From Trichuris trichiura (taxonomy: Eukaryota; Nematoda; Enoplea; Trichinellida; Trichuridae), in the NCBI GenBank assembly GCA_037903355.1, contig JBAJFE010000005.1:744001-808000 (forward strand): 64,000 bases of DNA. The letters run 5' to 3'. This document shows positions 46,389 to 56,234 of the stretch, in pieces; position 1 is the stretch's first letter, and each line of letters begins with the position of its first letter. The notes under the pieces were generated by a model that saw only the letters and a list, made by a program, of their open reading frames with translations, did not search any database and had not been told where the DNA came from. A program made the translations under genes and the position numbers.

Positions 46389-47448
46389 ATGAACGCTGTT
46401 GGCCACGGTATCAATAGCCGTCATTTGATGGATGGTTTGTATTGTTGATTGAAGGCTGTCCGGTCTATTGGCGCATTTTCACCTTAGGCGAACCGCTTCC
46501 CGCTCGAAGCGACAACTTGGTTCGCTTGTACAGCATGCGCTTTTGCCCTTACTCGGAACGCGTATTGCTTGTTTTGGCTGTCAAAAAGATACCGTAAGCA
46601 ACCGGATGTTGTAATGGGTGTACGCAAGGTTGAATTGCAGCTTTGATGTAGTGAATTGCAATTTGTTGAACAAACCCGACTGGTTATGCGACTTGAATCC
46701 GTTGGGCAAAGTGCCAATTGTACAGTATCGCGATATGGTCGTCTACGAATCGTTGATAATATGCGAATGGTTGGACGAGATGTTCGACCATAAACGTTTG
46801 CTTCCAAGTTGTCCTTACGAGAAGGCAAAGATGAAAATGTTGACGGAACGTCTGTCTTTGGTAATTGTCGCGCAACGACGTTGCGGCGAGTGGAATTTTG
46901 GCGGGTTGCTTTCAGCTTTCTTCAAATTTGCTCTTTTGGTATCGCAATCAAAATTTGCCCGAAGCCGTTTTGTCCGTACGACGCGCTTTGCAACGAATCG
47001 AGTCGGCATTGTCCAATCCATTTCTGGCGGGTAAGTTTTTGTTTTCAACTGCTTCTTCCCCGCGGGTTTGCCGATTCGATTTGGCGGGATTTTTGGTTGC
47101 TTGCTTCTTAGTGCACTAATCTCGTAGTAATATTCACGCTTGCAACTTGCGCTCCTACCCGCAGCGAGAAATCTTTTTTTTTAAAAATAAATCTAATTGA
47201 CAGGTAATGAAATGGGCTGGCCAGATTTGATGATATGGCCATGGCTGGAACGTATGGAAGCGGTAACGAAGTATTCGGAAGGACGCTTGTACGTTACCTG
47301 CGAATCATTCCCGAAACTGTACCAGTATGCGTGCAGGATGCAGTCGGTTCCGGAAATACGCGATGTTCTTATTCCCACCGACATGCATTTGCAGTTTATA
47401 AAAAGCTACGTTACCGGTTTACCCAACTACGACTTGATGACGAAATAA
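46389..47448 (+). CDS. GSTO: Omega-class glutathione transferase
   Basis: Five exons (46389-46434, 46488-46593, 46641-46860, 46916-47030, 47204-47448) close in phase to 243 residues; human GSTO1 is 241. The thioredoxin-like N-terminal domain has LVRLYSMRFCPYSERVLLVL, with the omega-class active-site Cys in FCPYSER. It continues with NLLNKPDWLCDLNPLGKVPIV and YESLIICEWLDEMF, matching the family's P-x-x-F-x-x-x-N-P-x-G-x-V-P and E-S-x-x-I/T-x-E-Y/W-L motifs. The helical C-terminal domain contains GNEMGWPDLMIWPWLERMEAV. Omega GSTs are cytosolic thiol transferases and dehydroascorbate reductases rather than classical conjugating enzymes. No truncation or missing motif was seen. Confidence 0.95.
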
Positions 47449-47637
47449 GCTAGTGCATGATTTCTCCGACTTACAGTAAGTTTTGATTTTCAGGTTAGCT
47501 TCATAACGTTGCTACTGAGCTTGTTAAATATCGTTTGAGTTTCCGGCGCTCTTTGTTCCTTTAGCAAGAAAGAAGCGCCCATTAGAATCCTCCCTCCTTC
47601 ATTCAAGCCGGCTATATTGTTAGCACGCTTCTTGTGG
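47449..47637. other. Convergent 3' spacer
   Basis: Short spacer after the GST omega stop. It holds a CTTACAGTAAG palindrome (47471-47481) and nothing else recognised. Confidence 0.4.
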
Positions 47638-47943
47638 CTAATCGCTGCTCGGAGAATAAGTTAGAAATGAGTATTTTACGGGCATAGCCAACATGATTGG
47701 CACTTCGCTAAGGTTTCCTCCATCGTAAGTCTGTTTTCTAGAAAAAAAACATTGACTTATACAGTTTGCGTAAAGTCCTATTGCGCTCAGCTGACACGGC
47801 GAAGATGAGAGATAAAATATCTCAATATTCCAAGCGTATCCAATGGTTAAAATTCCAACAGCAACGCCAAGTAAATGTGGTACAGTCTTATGCGTTAAAA
47901 CGTCTTTTCTGTTAATCATCAGCTGCGCGGCATTATTTGCCAT
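47638..47943 (-). CDS. Small hydrophobic protein, unrecognised
   Basis: An open frame of 101 codons from ATG 47943. Residues 22-39 (TVPHLLGVAVGILTIGYAW) form a good TM helix, and a second hydrophobic segment (LSAIGLYANCISQCFF) follows. The C-terminal part is mixed and could be intronic: a TTTTTTTTCTAG acceptor-like site lies in the frame. No family was recognised. Its strand and position place it head-to-tail downstream of the 48042-48881 gene, only 98 bp apart, which would allow a shared transcript; that is speculation. Confidence 0.4.
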   Translation of the reverse strand: MANNAAQLMINRKDVLTHKTVPHLLGVAVGILTIGYAWNIEIFYLSSSPCQLSAIGLYANCISQCFFSRKQTYDGGNLSEVPIMLAMPVKYSFLTYSPSSD

Positions 47944-48041
47944 TCTGTAATACGGTATTAGACGCTAAAAATGGTTAAGATTAAAAGTTTATTAAAACGT
48001 TAAAAATGTTGAACGTGCGTGCATCCTTGCGCAGCTGTCGA

Positions 48042-48881
48042 TTACTTACGACGCCAGCACGTTTTCACTTTATGTTTGTTCGCCTTTTTCCGTAGAAGCG
48101 AAGCTTTGTTCTCACGATAACGTGGGGCAACTTTGCTTGGACCTTTTGCTTTGCCAGCGTAGTCCATTGGAGTGGAAGTTACCGGTAGAGCTCTTGTTGG
48201 CTTTACGATTTTCATCTTCACTCCTATTGGAGTAAAGTTTGGAAATGAAAAAGGTTTTCTTGCGCCAAATCCATTCGCGGCAACGTTGAAATCATTTTTC
48301 GGGTTCAAAAATGGATACGCGCGCTTGGGGGTATTTTCGACTCGACCGTTCGGCTTGCCAATCCGTCTGTTCAATGCGTACACTTCAATCGTACGAGTGA
48401 TCTCGTCCGGCAGTGGTAATACAGGTTGCATTTTCAATTTTGGAAACTTCGGTAATGCCGATTGGTATTTGGCAAGCGTTCTCGGAATGCCCAAACTTTT
48501 CCGTTTCTTCTCGCCACGAACAGGTTTTCCGAACATGCTCGAAACCACTGTAACTGGCGGTGGTGGTGGAGGTGGTACGATGCCCATATTCGAAGGTAAA
48601 CTATCATCGCATAATGCAATGTTCGATAGGCGTTCGAAATCGGACGTCGACAGAAGCCCTTCTTGATCGCTTTTATCCAAATCCGACATGACGGTATATT
48701 TACGCGGCATTGTGATCAATTGAGGCGATTCAAAAATTGTCTGATCAAGTAAAGTACGTTTGGGAAGCGATGCCGGCGTACTACTTGCCAAACATGGTAA
48801 ACAAGCAGGGCTGTTTGTCAGGTCGATCAGGTCATCCTGTTGGCCAAAGGCATTTTTCTTCTTCATCGTATTAGTATTCAT
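48042..48881 (-). CDS. Disordered basic protein with a SUMO-interaction-like motif
   Basis: A single exon of 279 residues beginning MNTNTMKKKNAFG. Near the N-terminus DDLIDLTNSP fits a SUMO-interaction motif (hydrophobic core flanked by acidic residues). Many SP/TP sites (IFESPQ, NTPKRAYPF, TSTPMDY) and an IVPPPPPPPVTVV proline run follow. The C-terminus is strongly basic (ENKASLLRKKANKHKVKTCWRRK), resembling a nuclear-localisation signal. There is no folded domain, TM helix or signal peptide. The composition suggests a nuclear, phosphorylated, cell-cycle- or chromatin-associated protein; that is inference. No homologue was recognised. Confidence 0.65.
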   Translation of the reverse strand: MNTNTMKKKNAFGQQDDLIDLTNSPACLPCLASSTPASLPKRTLLDQTIFESPQLITMPRKYTVMSDLDKSDQEGLLSTSDFERLSNIALCDDSLPSNMGIVPPPPPPPVTVVSSMFGKPVRGEKKRKSLGIPRTLAKYQSALPKFPKLKMQPVLPLPDEITRTIEVYALNRRIGKPNGRVENTPKRAYPFLNPKNDFNVAANGFGARKPFSFPNFTPIGVKMKIVKPTRALPVTSTPMDYAGKAKGPSKVAPRYRENKASLLRKKANKHKVKTCWRRK

Positions 48882-49492
48882 CTAATCTGAACTGTTTCGA
48901 AAGTGTTAGCTCTGAACGCGTTTGCCTGTTGTGTAGATGCGCAACCGAATTCACGGTTTTCCGTTCGCGTTTGAACAATGCTAAGCGGGATTTTAAACAA
49001 GCTTCTTTAATTTAAATTTAACCGAATGTTATATACGTTTGCAGTAGTGTTAAACTAGCCTTCCTGTCCGCAACAGAAGCAATGATATTATTTTGAAATT
49101 ATAGCTCATTACCTTGTAAAAACAGTAGTTGCATGCGGTATTTTGTATTCTTTCATTGTTTAATTGGATGGATATGCTAATTTAATTATTAGATGCGATC
49201 TAACTTATTCGTTAAATTAGCTTAGTTAACTTTGTTTTCACTGTGTTACTATGTGTCATTTGCCTGCATTTTTTGCGTAGCATTTGATTTCCGCAGCTGC
49301 CGGCAATAGTTACAGTTTGAGACAAGAAGTTCAGGTATTTTCGGCACTTGAAAATCTTCACGGTATTACAGTATGTCGCTCTCCTTTCCGAACTGTTATA
49401 GGCTAGAGATTAGCACTATTTGACGCGCGACTTGATTTAGGAATATCCTACCCATAATATTGGGTGATTAGTTTTAAGTAATTTTTTTCCGT
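48882..49492. other. Spacer between disordered-protein gene and tRNA array
   Basis: AT-rich with no supported gene. The start of the minus-strand 48042-48881 gene faces the tRNA cluster here. Confidence 0.4.
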
Positions 49493-49565
49493 CGCCCGAC
49501 GTGGGGCTCGAACCCACGACCCTGGGATTAAGAGTCCCATGCTCTACCGACTGAGCTAGCCAGGC
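49493..49565 (-). tRNA. tRNA-Lys(CTT) copy 1
   Basis: A 73-base cloverleaf with anticodon CTT in the loop ACTCTTAAT, A-box TAGCTCAGTCGG and B-box GGTTCGAGCCC, no intron. Acceptor base 4 is T instead of C, giving a T-G wobble against the 3' strand. This is the only copy with that change. Confidence 0.95.
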
Positions 49566-50417
49566 ACATTTATGAGGATCTGATCTAGTTGTTTCCGTGA
49601 TCAGAAGCTGGATATACAACTCTTCCAAATGGACTGGAGCAGTTTCATTGAGCTCTTCCTATGTGGTAGTCTGACGCTTCTCATGTAATTAATAAGTAGG
49701 TAATATTAATTAATGAAAATGTACCCTAGTATACTTCACTATTCTTTCCCTATAAATCTAGCTTTGCTCGAACGTCCTCTGCGATTGTTGAATATGAACT
49801 TAGCAGTGTCATTTCCATTGATGTGTGGAAAGTTAAGCGCAGTCATATTTAATCGCTTCACGCATAACTTATCAGCTTCTCAGGTTTCACAATGGTGACA
49901 AGGGGTAAGTTGACACAAAGCAATCGCTTTCAGTTCATATTATTAAGTGAGGAAGCCATTTCTTAAAGGAAGCTTATTTTACTGATCCTTCGGGATTTCT
50001 CTTATCCCATTTTGACAATTCCAAATCGTACATGAACGCGCAAACGTTGAAACTTTTCAAAAAGAATAGCCTGACTGCCTCGCTAAACTAATCTTTTCTT
50101 GAAGATCGGTGAACTCGTAAAGAACAATTGTTATCAGCACTTTTAGTATCCTCAAACCGAATGGTTCCCCTCTACGGGCTATAACTGGCATAAGAAGTCA
50201 CCTGGAAACTTCATAGTACTTTTTATGTCAAAATTGTTGATGGTAGTCCAATTAGCGTATCCTTCCGTCTTTTTTCACTGTGTGCAAAGAGTATCGGAAA
50301 CTGCAAAGGAGCATTGTGTAAAATTTGATTAGCATTTGCATAATTCAAATGCAGGTAATGAAGACCTTTGAAGAGATATATTTTTGATAAGCCAGAATGA
50401 TGTTTGTGATTGTTTGC

Positions 50418-50490
50418 CGCCCGACGTGGGGCTCGAACCCACGACCCTGGGATTAAGAGTCCCATGCTCTACCGACTGAGCTAGCCGGGC
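50418..50490 (-). tRNA. tRNA-Lys(CTT) copy 2
   Basis: Identical to the array consensus: seven-pair acceptor stem GCCCGGC/GTCGGGC, anticodon CTT, intact A and B boxes, 73 bases including the discriminator G. Confidence 0.96.
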
Positions 50491-50571
50491 ACGGAATTGT
50501 AAAGTCAACTCTTAGCCGCGACAGAAAACTTGAGAGAAGGCGCCTACAAGAGGGTGCAATCATTGTAGTGT

Positions 50572-50644
50572 GCCCGGCTAGCTCAGTCGGTAGAGCATGG
50601 GACTCTTAATCCCAGGGTCGTGGGTTCGAGCCCCACGTCGGGCG
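50572..50644 (+). tRNA. tRNA-Lys(CTT) copy 3
   Basis: Consensus copy in the opposite orientation to copy 2, 81 bases away. Anticodon CTT and both internal promoter boxes are intact. Confidence 0.96.
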
Positions 50645-51116
50645 ACAACATGCGCTTGAATATTTCTCATCCTCCTCCCGTGAACATGCATGCTTGTATA
50701 AAGCATATATTGCCTTTCGGGCAAAGTTTACATTTAAAAGTTGTTGTTCATAAGTGAAATCTTGTTTTCAGATTATGAGCACACAGGACATTTTCGTATT
50801 GGTGCAATATATAATGTGCTGAGTAATGACGAATAGGGCGCTTATATAAAAGTTTACCGTTTACGTAGGGGTCGCAAAACCCAGTGGGCATCCGATCAAC
50901 TATCCGGACAGAACACCTGTCCGTTAAGGTACTTCTTCGCTGCGCTGTTGCCCACAGAGAACCAGAGTCCTTATCGGATGGTCACTCGCCAGCTAATTGA
51001 TTCAGCGGTTGTCCAGCATCCCTTAACTCTCCATTTTGTTTATACGCAAATAAATAAGACGGTGTGAAGGAACTTCAAGTGAGTATATCTATGTGAAGTA
51101 TGTAAGGCTGATTAAT
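50645..51116. other. Unique centre of the tRNA palindrome
   Basis: The 472-base single-copy loop between the two arms. It contains nested short inverted repeats: GGACAGAACACCTGTCC (50915-50931), GTGGGCA (50883-50889) with TGCCCAC (50949-50955), and CATCCGAT with ATCGGATG. No protein frame was found. A folded ncRNA is possible but not identified. Confidence 0.5.
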
Positions 51117-51189
51117 CGCCCGACGTGGGGCTCGAACCCACGACCCTGGGATTAAGAGTCCCATGCTCTACCGACTGAGCTAGCCGGGC
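51117..51189 (-). tRNA. tRNA-Lys(CTT) copy 4
   Basis: Consensus copy, the mirror image of copy 3 across the central spacer. Anticodon CTT, full acceptor stem, intact A and B boxes. Confidence 0.96.
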
Positions 51190-51270
51190 ACAGTACAATT
51201 ATTGCACCCTCTTGTAGGCGCCTTCTCTCAAGTTTTCTGTCGCGGCTAAGAGTTGACTTTACACTTCCGT

Positions 51271-51343
51271 GCCCGGCTAGCTCAGTCGGTAGAGCATGGG
51301 ACTCTTAATCCCAGGGTCGTGGGTTCGAGCCCCACGTCGGGCG
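51271..51343 (+). tRNA. tRNA-Lys(CTT) copy 5
   Basis: Consensus copy, mirror of copy 2. Anticodon CTT, with both internal promoter boxes intact. Confidence 0.96.
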
Positions 51344-52139
51344 GCAAACAATCACAAACATCATTCCGGCTTATCAAAAAGATATCTCTTCAAAGGACTT
51401 CATTACCTGCATTTGAATTATGCAAATGCTAATCAAATTTTACACAATGCTCCTTTGCCGTTTCCAATACTCTTTGCACACAGTGAAAAAAGACGGAAGG
51501 ACACGCTAATTAGACTATCATCAACAATTTTGACATAAAAAGTACTATGAAGTTTCCAGGTGACTTCTTATGCCAGTCTTAACCCGTAGAGGGGAACCAT
51601 TCGGTTTGAGGATACTAAAAGTGCTGATAACAATTGTTCTTTACGAGTTCACTGATCTTCAAGAGAAGATTAGTTAAGCGAGGCAGTCAGGCTATTCTTT
51701 TTGAAAAGTTCCAACGTTTGCGCGTATGTTAACGACCTGGAGTTGTCAAAATGGTATAAAAGAAATCCCAAAGGATCAATAAAATAGGCTTCCGTTAAGA
51801 AATGGATTCCTCACTTAATAATATGAACTAAAAGCGATTGCTTTGTGTTAACTTACCCCTTGTCACCATTGTGAAATCTGAGAAGCTGATAAGTTATGCG
51901 TGAAGCGATTAAATAAGACTGTGCCTAAATTTTTTCACATTAATGAAAATGCAACCATAGGGAGAGTTTAAGCAAAGTCAGATTACAGCGAAGGAATGCT
52001 GAAGTATACTAGGTTTGACTGAAGCTATTCATTGCTACTAGCTTACTAAGTACATGAGAAGCTTCAAACTACCTTATAGGGAGAGCTGTATATCGAGCTT
52101 CTAATCATGGAACAAACTAGATGTGATCATAAAAAATGT

Positions 52140-52212
52140 GCCCGGCTAGCTCAGTCGGTAGAGCATGGGACTCTTAATCCCAGGGTCGTGGGTTCGAGCC
52201 CCACGTCGGGCG
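52140..52212 (+). tRNA. tRNA-Lys(CTT) copy 6
   Basis: Consensus copy, mirror of copy 1 but with the normal C at acceptor position 4. This shows the copy 1 change arose after the duplication or was corrected here. Confidence 0.96.
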
Positions 52213-52928
52213 GCTCTACTCTATACATAGGTTGCCTCAAGCATATTCACATTCAGATATATATGACTCACCTACGTTCTGCTCAATAAAATAGGAATGT
52301 TATCACCGTCATGCTTCGGTTATTGTGCGTAGAAGTGTAAGTTCTGCGCTTAGTTCACTTAATAGGAAAATTCTACAGTTTGATTTTCGTTATCCGCTTT
52401 ACGCGGCCTCGTTCGCTACCGCGTTCAGATTAAAGATGCTGTACAAAGCAGAACGAATAAATTGCAATGCACTCAGAAAAGTTGAACTTGCTTCCCGCCT
52501 CCGCTTCCAGCTCGACGCTTTACTTATGCCGACATGAGAATGGAAAAAAACGAGGTGCCGTGGATTGCATTGAAAATGAAGTTCTTTTTTGGGCGCGCGA
52601 AAACTTGGAACCCGCAAAGATTTGTAATGGTTTATCGAAAAGTAGGCGATTTTCCAGGAAAGTAATGTGCTCCATCGCCATTGCCGATTAAGTAATTCGG
52701 TATTCAGAGTTATGGCTACCGTACCCTCAGTCACTTAATTATTACTGACGATAAAGGCGGCCGCATTTCCGCGCACGTAACTGATTACGATTAAGTTAAC
52801 GTTAAAAATGCGAAATTGTCTTCACGTTTTCTCATAAAGTCCGTATGTTAGGCGCTATAAATTTTTGCAAGTAGACAAGTTGAACAGCAAGGCCTCTGTG
52901 CATTAAGATTATGTGTTATGTTACTTGT
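52213..52928. other. Spacer between tRNA copies 6 and 7
   Basis: No supported gene; short open frames on both strands overlap each other and lack splice or family support. Confidence 0.4.
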
Positions 52929-53001
52929 CGCCCGACGTGGGGCTCGAACCCACGACCCTGGGATTAAGAGTCCCATGCTCTACCGACTGAGCTAGCCGGG
53001 C
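52929..53001 (-). tRNA. tRNA-Lys(CTT) copy 7, outside the palindrome
   Basis: Identical to the consensus (anticodon CTT, full stems), about 720 bp beyond the right arm. Its flanks do not match those of the other copies, so it arose independently of the palindrome or has lost flank similarity. Confidence 0.95.
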
Positions 53002-53432
53002 TGCATATCGAACAACTTCCTCTTCCTTGTGTTAGCCGCAATGTATATGCAGTTTTTAATTGGACAAATAATATCCTAGCAATGTTGTAAACTTTAGTTT
53101 TCTTTTCTGCTCATCCTTCTTCGACTTGTCTGTCATCGCTGCGCATTTCATTCAACTTCCTCTAATACGTATTTGTTTACCGATCAGCGAAAGACATTAG
53201 GCTTGGAGCTGTTTTTTGAATTGTGCGAGGCGGGTTTACAATTTTGTTGATATCCAATTAAATTTATTCGTCTACTAAGGCGTATACAAGAAAATGTTGT
53301 TGTTAGTTTACATCCAGCTAGCTAACATGCTCGACAGTTTAAACAACGGAAGAATTTTAACTTTAAAGTAATTGCCACCAATTGATATGTCGCGTTTGTT
53401 TTCAACACAGTTTTTGTGGTTGCGAGAAATCA
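53002..53432. other. Spacer upstream of type I membrane protein gene
   Basis: AT-rich spacer with no recognised element. It presumably contains the promoter of the 53433 gene. Confidence 0.4.
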
Positions 53433-54482
53433 ATGGCTCTTTGCTCGTCCAGCATTGCTTGTTATTTTTTGCTGCTTTTGACCGCTCTGTCAGCTATGGG
53501 AATGAAGTCTCGTTCGTTGAATTACTACTTGAAAAAATATCCGGAATTGGTAATCCGTTGTGATCCTTCAAGCTGTCGGCATTGTGTTCGACTGTTCCGT
53601 TTCAGAAAGAATATGATATGGAAATTCTAAAAAGTCTTTATAATGATGACCTGCTGGATTCTTTTCTGGCAAGTTTGAACGTGCCCAAGAACGTGAAGAC
53701 TTGTAATTATTCATTCTACAACTTCCGTTCACCGAACAGCTCTTGAAGCTACGTTAATTCTTATTTTATCTTACAACCTTTCTCACACTTTTTTTAATGC
53801 CCTTAATGACGATCCCGTCAGCTTGTTATAATTTTTCAAGGCGAAGGTATTTTATCAGTTTTGGTTAACGCCTTGCATTAGCGTTTGCATTTTTGACATG
53901 CGGTAGTTTTGTTAGCTTAACTGCAGTACTTTGTGACCCTTAAAATCGTTTGACTAATGTTTTCTCGCAGACCCAATCTCAGCGGGTATATCGTCGCCCG
54001 TAGGCAGTATCGGTATGGCGCTGCCGCATTTTGACTTTGGAATATATCTTTTATTTTCATTTCAGATAAGCTGGAAGCAAAGGAGAAAAAGAAACCAAAG
54101 TTTAACAGCGAAGAAGAGGAGGATACACCTTCGGCGAGAGCTATTTCAATGGCTATTGGCGGAGGTGTCGCCCTCGCTTTGTTCGTCGTTATTTTTCTCG
54201 CTGCAATGGGCTACAAGTATCGAAAGGTATCAATAATTAACATTATATGAAGTACATATATATATGCGTCATTCGCCACTTTTCTTGTCGCTTTTATTAT
54301 TGTCTTTTATTTTAGAAAATTTTAAAGCCGGGCAGGAAATCATCAATGCTAAACGCTTCCCCGCCTAACGTTCGTACGAATGAGGTGGAACCCATATCGC
54401 CTAAGGTTGTTCTTTGAACCCTTTAGTCTTATCTTCATAAAATCGATGTAGTTTCTTTCAGCCGGAAAATAAAGAAGTTTAA
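53433..54482 (+). CDS. Novel type I single-pass membrane protein
   Basis: Six exons (53433-53549, 53606-53702, 53971-54012, 54066-54226, 54316-54405, 54462-54482) close in phase to 175 residues. A signal peptide (SIACYFLLLLTALSAMG) is followed by an ectodomain of about 85 residues, helical and charged (KEYDMEILKSLYNDDLLDSFL). A basic/acidic stalk (KEKKKPKFNSEEEEDTPS) leads to one TM helix (MAIGGGVALALFVVIFLAAMGY). The cytoplasmic tail is short, with RKSSMLNASPP and ending PENKEV. The mature ectodomain has no cysteine. No family was recognised. The exact phase closure across six exons and the membrane topology make the gene itself convincing. Confidence 0.75.
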
Positions 54483-55253
54483 CTTTGCCTTCAACCGTTC
54501 CGGACAGGTTGCATAAACTTTTCCGGTAAAGTAGGCCCCTTCATTCTTTTTTTTTAAGTTGCGATCATTTGTATCCGCTCGTTAACTCAGTAAGTCGTTA
54601 AGTTGCTTAATTACTAAGCCGCAAATCCTTTTCGCAAGGCTAGTTCGAACGGCTTTTTACTGTACTCCTGATAATTGATTTTCAGGCAAAGCTGCCGTTG
54701 CCAAACCTTAGTGCAATTTTTACGTTCTATAGCACGAATTATCTAACATCGATTTCAAGTTTAGCTTAAGACACTAACGACTAAGGTATTAATTTCACGA
54801 GCAAGTCATCGAAGCCAGTGTAAAGTACTGCTCTAAATGTTGTTGGTAGTAATTGTTATTTTTTAGGGTGTAACTTTTCCCAGATTCTTGTGGACTGAAA
54901 CTGTTTGCAAGCAAAGGGCAAATAATTAAACGGTTTCTTGTTGTATTGGAATATCTTTTGATAAGTTCACCGCTGCTGGCAAGCCCGGAAGCGCGGAATT
55001 GGGAAATTTAACTTCCGCGGACGGCGGCTTAAGAATTTATTCAGCTTTTCGCTATGCAAACATTTCGCTAGAGCGGCGGCGCTTAGAAAGTTTACAAATC
55101 TATTAATATTGCCTAATCGATTTGTCGCTTGGACAACAAACCGTTTCGCGGATTCCATAGAGCTTTGATGGTCGCGTCTTTGTTGCGCAACAAGCATGAA
55201 TGACCAATTTATTGCTTTTTAAACTATCGTAAAGGAGAGCGGGAATTTTTCAA
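54483..55253. other. Convergent 3' spacer
   Basis: No gene was recognised. A short minus-strand frame near 54967-55197 has no start context, signal or homology. Confidence 0.4.
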
Positions 55254-56234
55254 TTAACCTTCAGCTTTTGTTGGCCTATTCATTGCTACAATCCAGCATA
55301 TATTTTTCTTACATGCTCCGGAACGTTTGCATTCCGAATTTTCCTTGCATTCTTTGTCCGTTGGTTCACCTTCAACGCATATGCCGCGATCGCAGATGAG
55401 CGTGTCGGCGCAGTCGTCTTGCTTGTTGCATCTTTTCTTGAAATAGCCTAAGAAAAGAAAAAACGGAAAGTCCATTGAAGTAAAGCGGCAGGTGCAGGTT
55501 GGCTACTTTCAAATTTCCAGCAGTATCCGTACTTGCAGGCTCCCTGATCGCCGCATGTCGAATCGTAGCTGCACTGCGAGCTGACTCGTCGCCCCGCTTC
55601 ACAGTATCCGTAGGATCTGCACAATTTCGGTCCGGAGCAATCCTCATGCTTTTTGCATTCACCTCCTGAGGTTAACATTTTTGAAAACGCGATTCCGCCT
55701 TCTATGCAAATGCCTTTACGCGCTTACCAATTGGTTTCATGCATATTCCAAATTTGCACGAGTCGTTTTGCTTGCAATCCTTGTCAGTATTACAATCGCC
55801 TTCCGTAGGGGTGGCAAGACGACATTTACCGTATACGCAAAGTGTTTGACCAACGCAGTTGTTGCTATTGAAGCATTCAATATCTTAAAAAGTTATTGTA
55901 TGATGTTTATTCGTCATTAGGATAAAATGCGTAGTTGCAGCCAACCTGGTCTGCCGGATACTTTCATACAAATACCGTATTTGCATGCTTCTCTTTGGTG
56001 ACAATTCTTATCTTGTTCGCAATAAGCTCCAGTCGGTTCACAGGGTAAACAATCGCCGCTTACGCATAGCGATTGTCCTACGCAGGAATTGTGACTTGTA
56101 CATCCTAACAAGGGCTAAGCGTCCATTGAGTAATAGCTGTTGTGACTTTACTTACCTTCAGTTTTTGCGTTGAACGCGGCACTGGCAATAAATACGGCGC
56201 GAAGAAGAACCGGAAAGTTTAGCGTTGCTTTCAT
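55254..56234 (-). CDS. Secreted four-repeat cysteine-rich protein
   Basis: Five exons (56156-56234, 55946-56104, 55728-55883, 55507-55665, 55254-55447) close in phase to 248 residues. Residues 1-20 form a signal peptide (LNFPVLLRAVFIASAAFNA). Four tandem modules of about 52 residues follow, one per exon, each with roughly eight cysteines. The pattern is C-x(5)-C-x(5)-LC-x(4)-C, then C-x(4)-C-x(5)-CK-x-G-x-C. Examples are HNSCVGQSLCVSGDC with CHQREACKYGICMK, and EDCSGPKLCRSYGYC with CGDQGACKYGYC. Every module-exon has phase 1 boundaries, which explains easy duplication. The spacing resembles EB or Dickkopf-type modules of nematode secreted proteins. Whether it is structural, inhibitory or defensive is unknown. 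Confidence 0.82.

Larger units (their letters stand above)
49493..50644. repeat. Left arm of the tRNA-Lys palindrome
   Basis: This 1.15 kb arm carries tRNA-Lys genes at 49493-49565 (-), 50418-50490 (-) and 50572-50644 (+). It is repeated as the reverse complement at 51117-52212. The spacers, not just the tRNAs, match: for example 50223-50417 mirrors 51344-51538 nearly base for base, and the 81-base spacer 50491-50571 mirrors 51190-51270. The outer spacer is 852 bp here against 796 bp in the right arm, so the arms have diverged by indels and substitutions. Confidence 0.9.
51117..52212. repeat. Right arm of the tRNA-Lys palindrome
   Basis: Reverse-complement partner of 49493-50644, carrying tRNA copies 4 (-), 5 (+) and 6 (+). 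The outer end is clear: sequence before copy 6 (TGGAACAAACTAGATGTGATCATAAA-like, 52109-52136) mirrors the sequence after copy 1, and similarity stops at the outermost tRNAs. Confidence 0.9.

Noticed and set aside
50223..50465. Two nearly identical 80-codon frames (this and 51296-51538) resembling a duplicated gene
   Set aside because: Both run through tRNA-Lys genes and are by-products of the inverted repeat arms.
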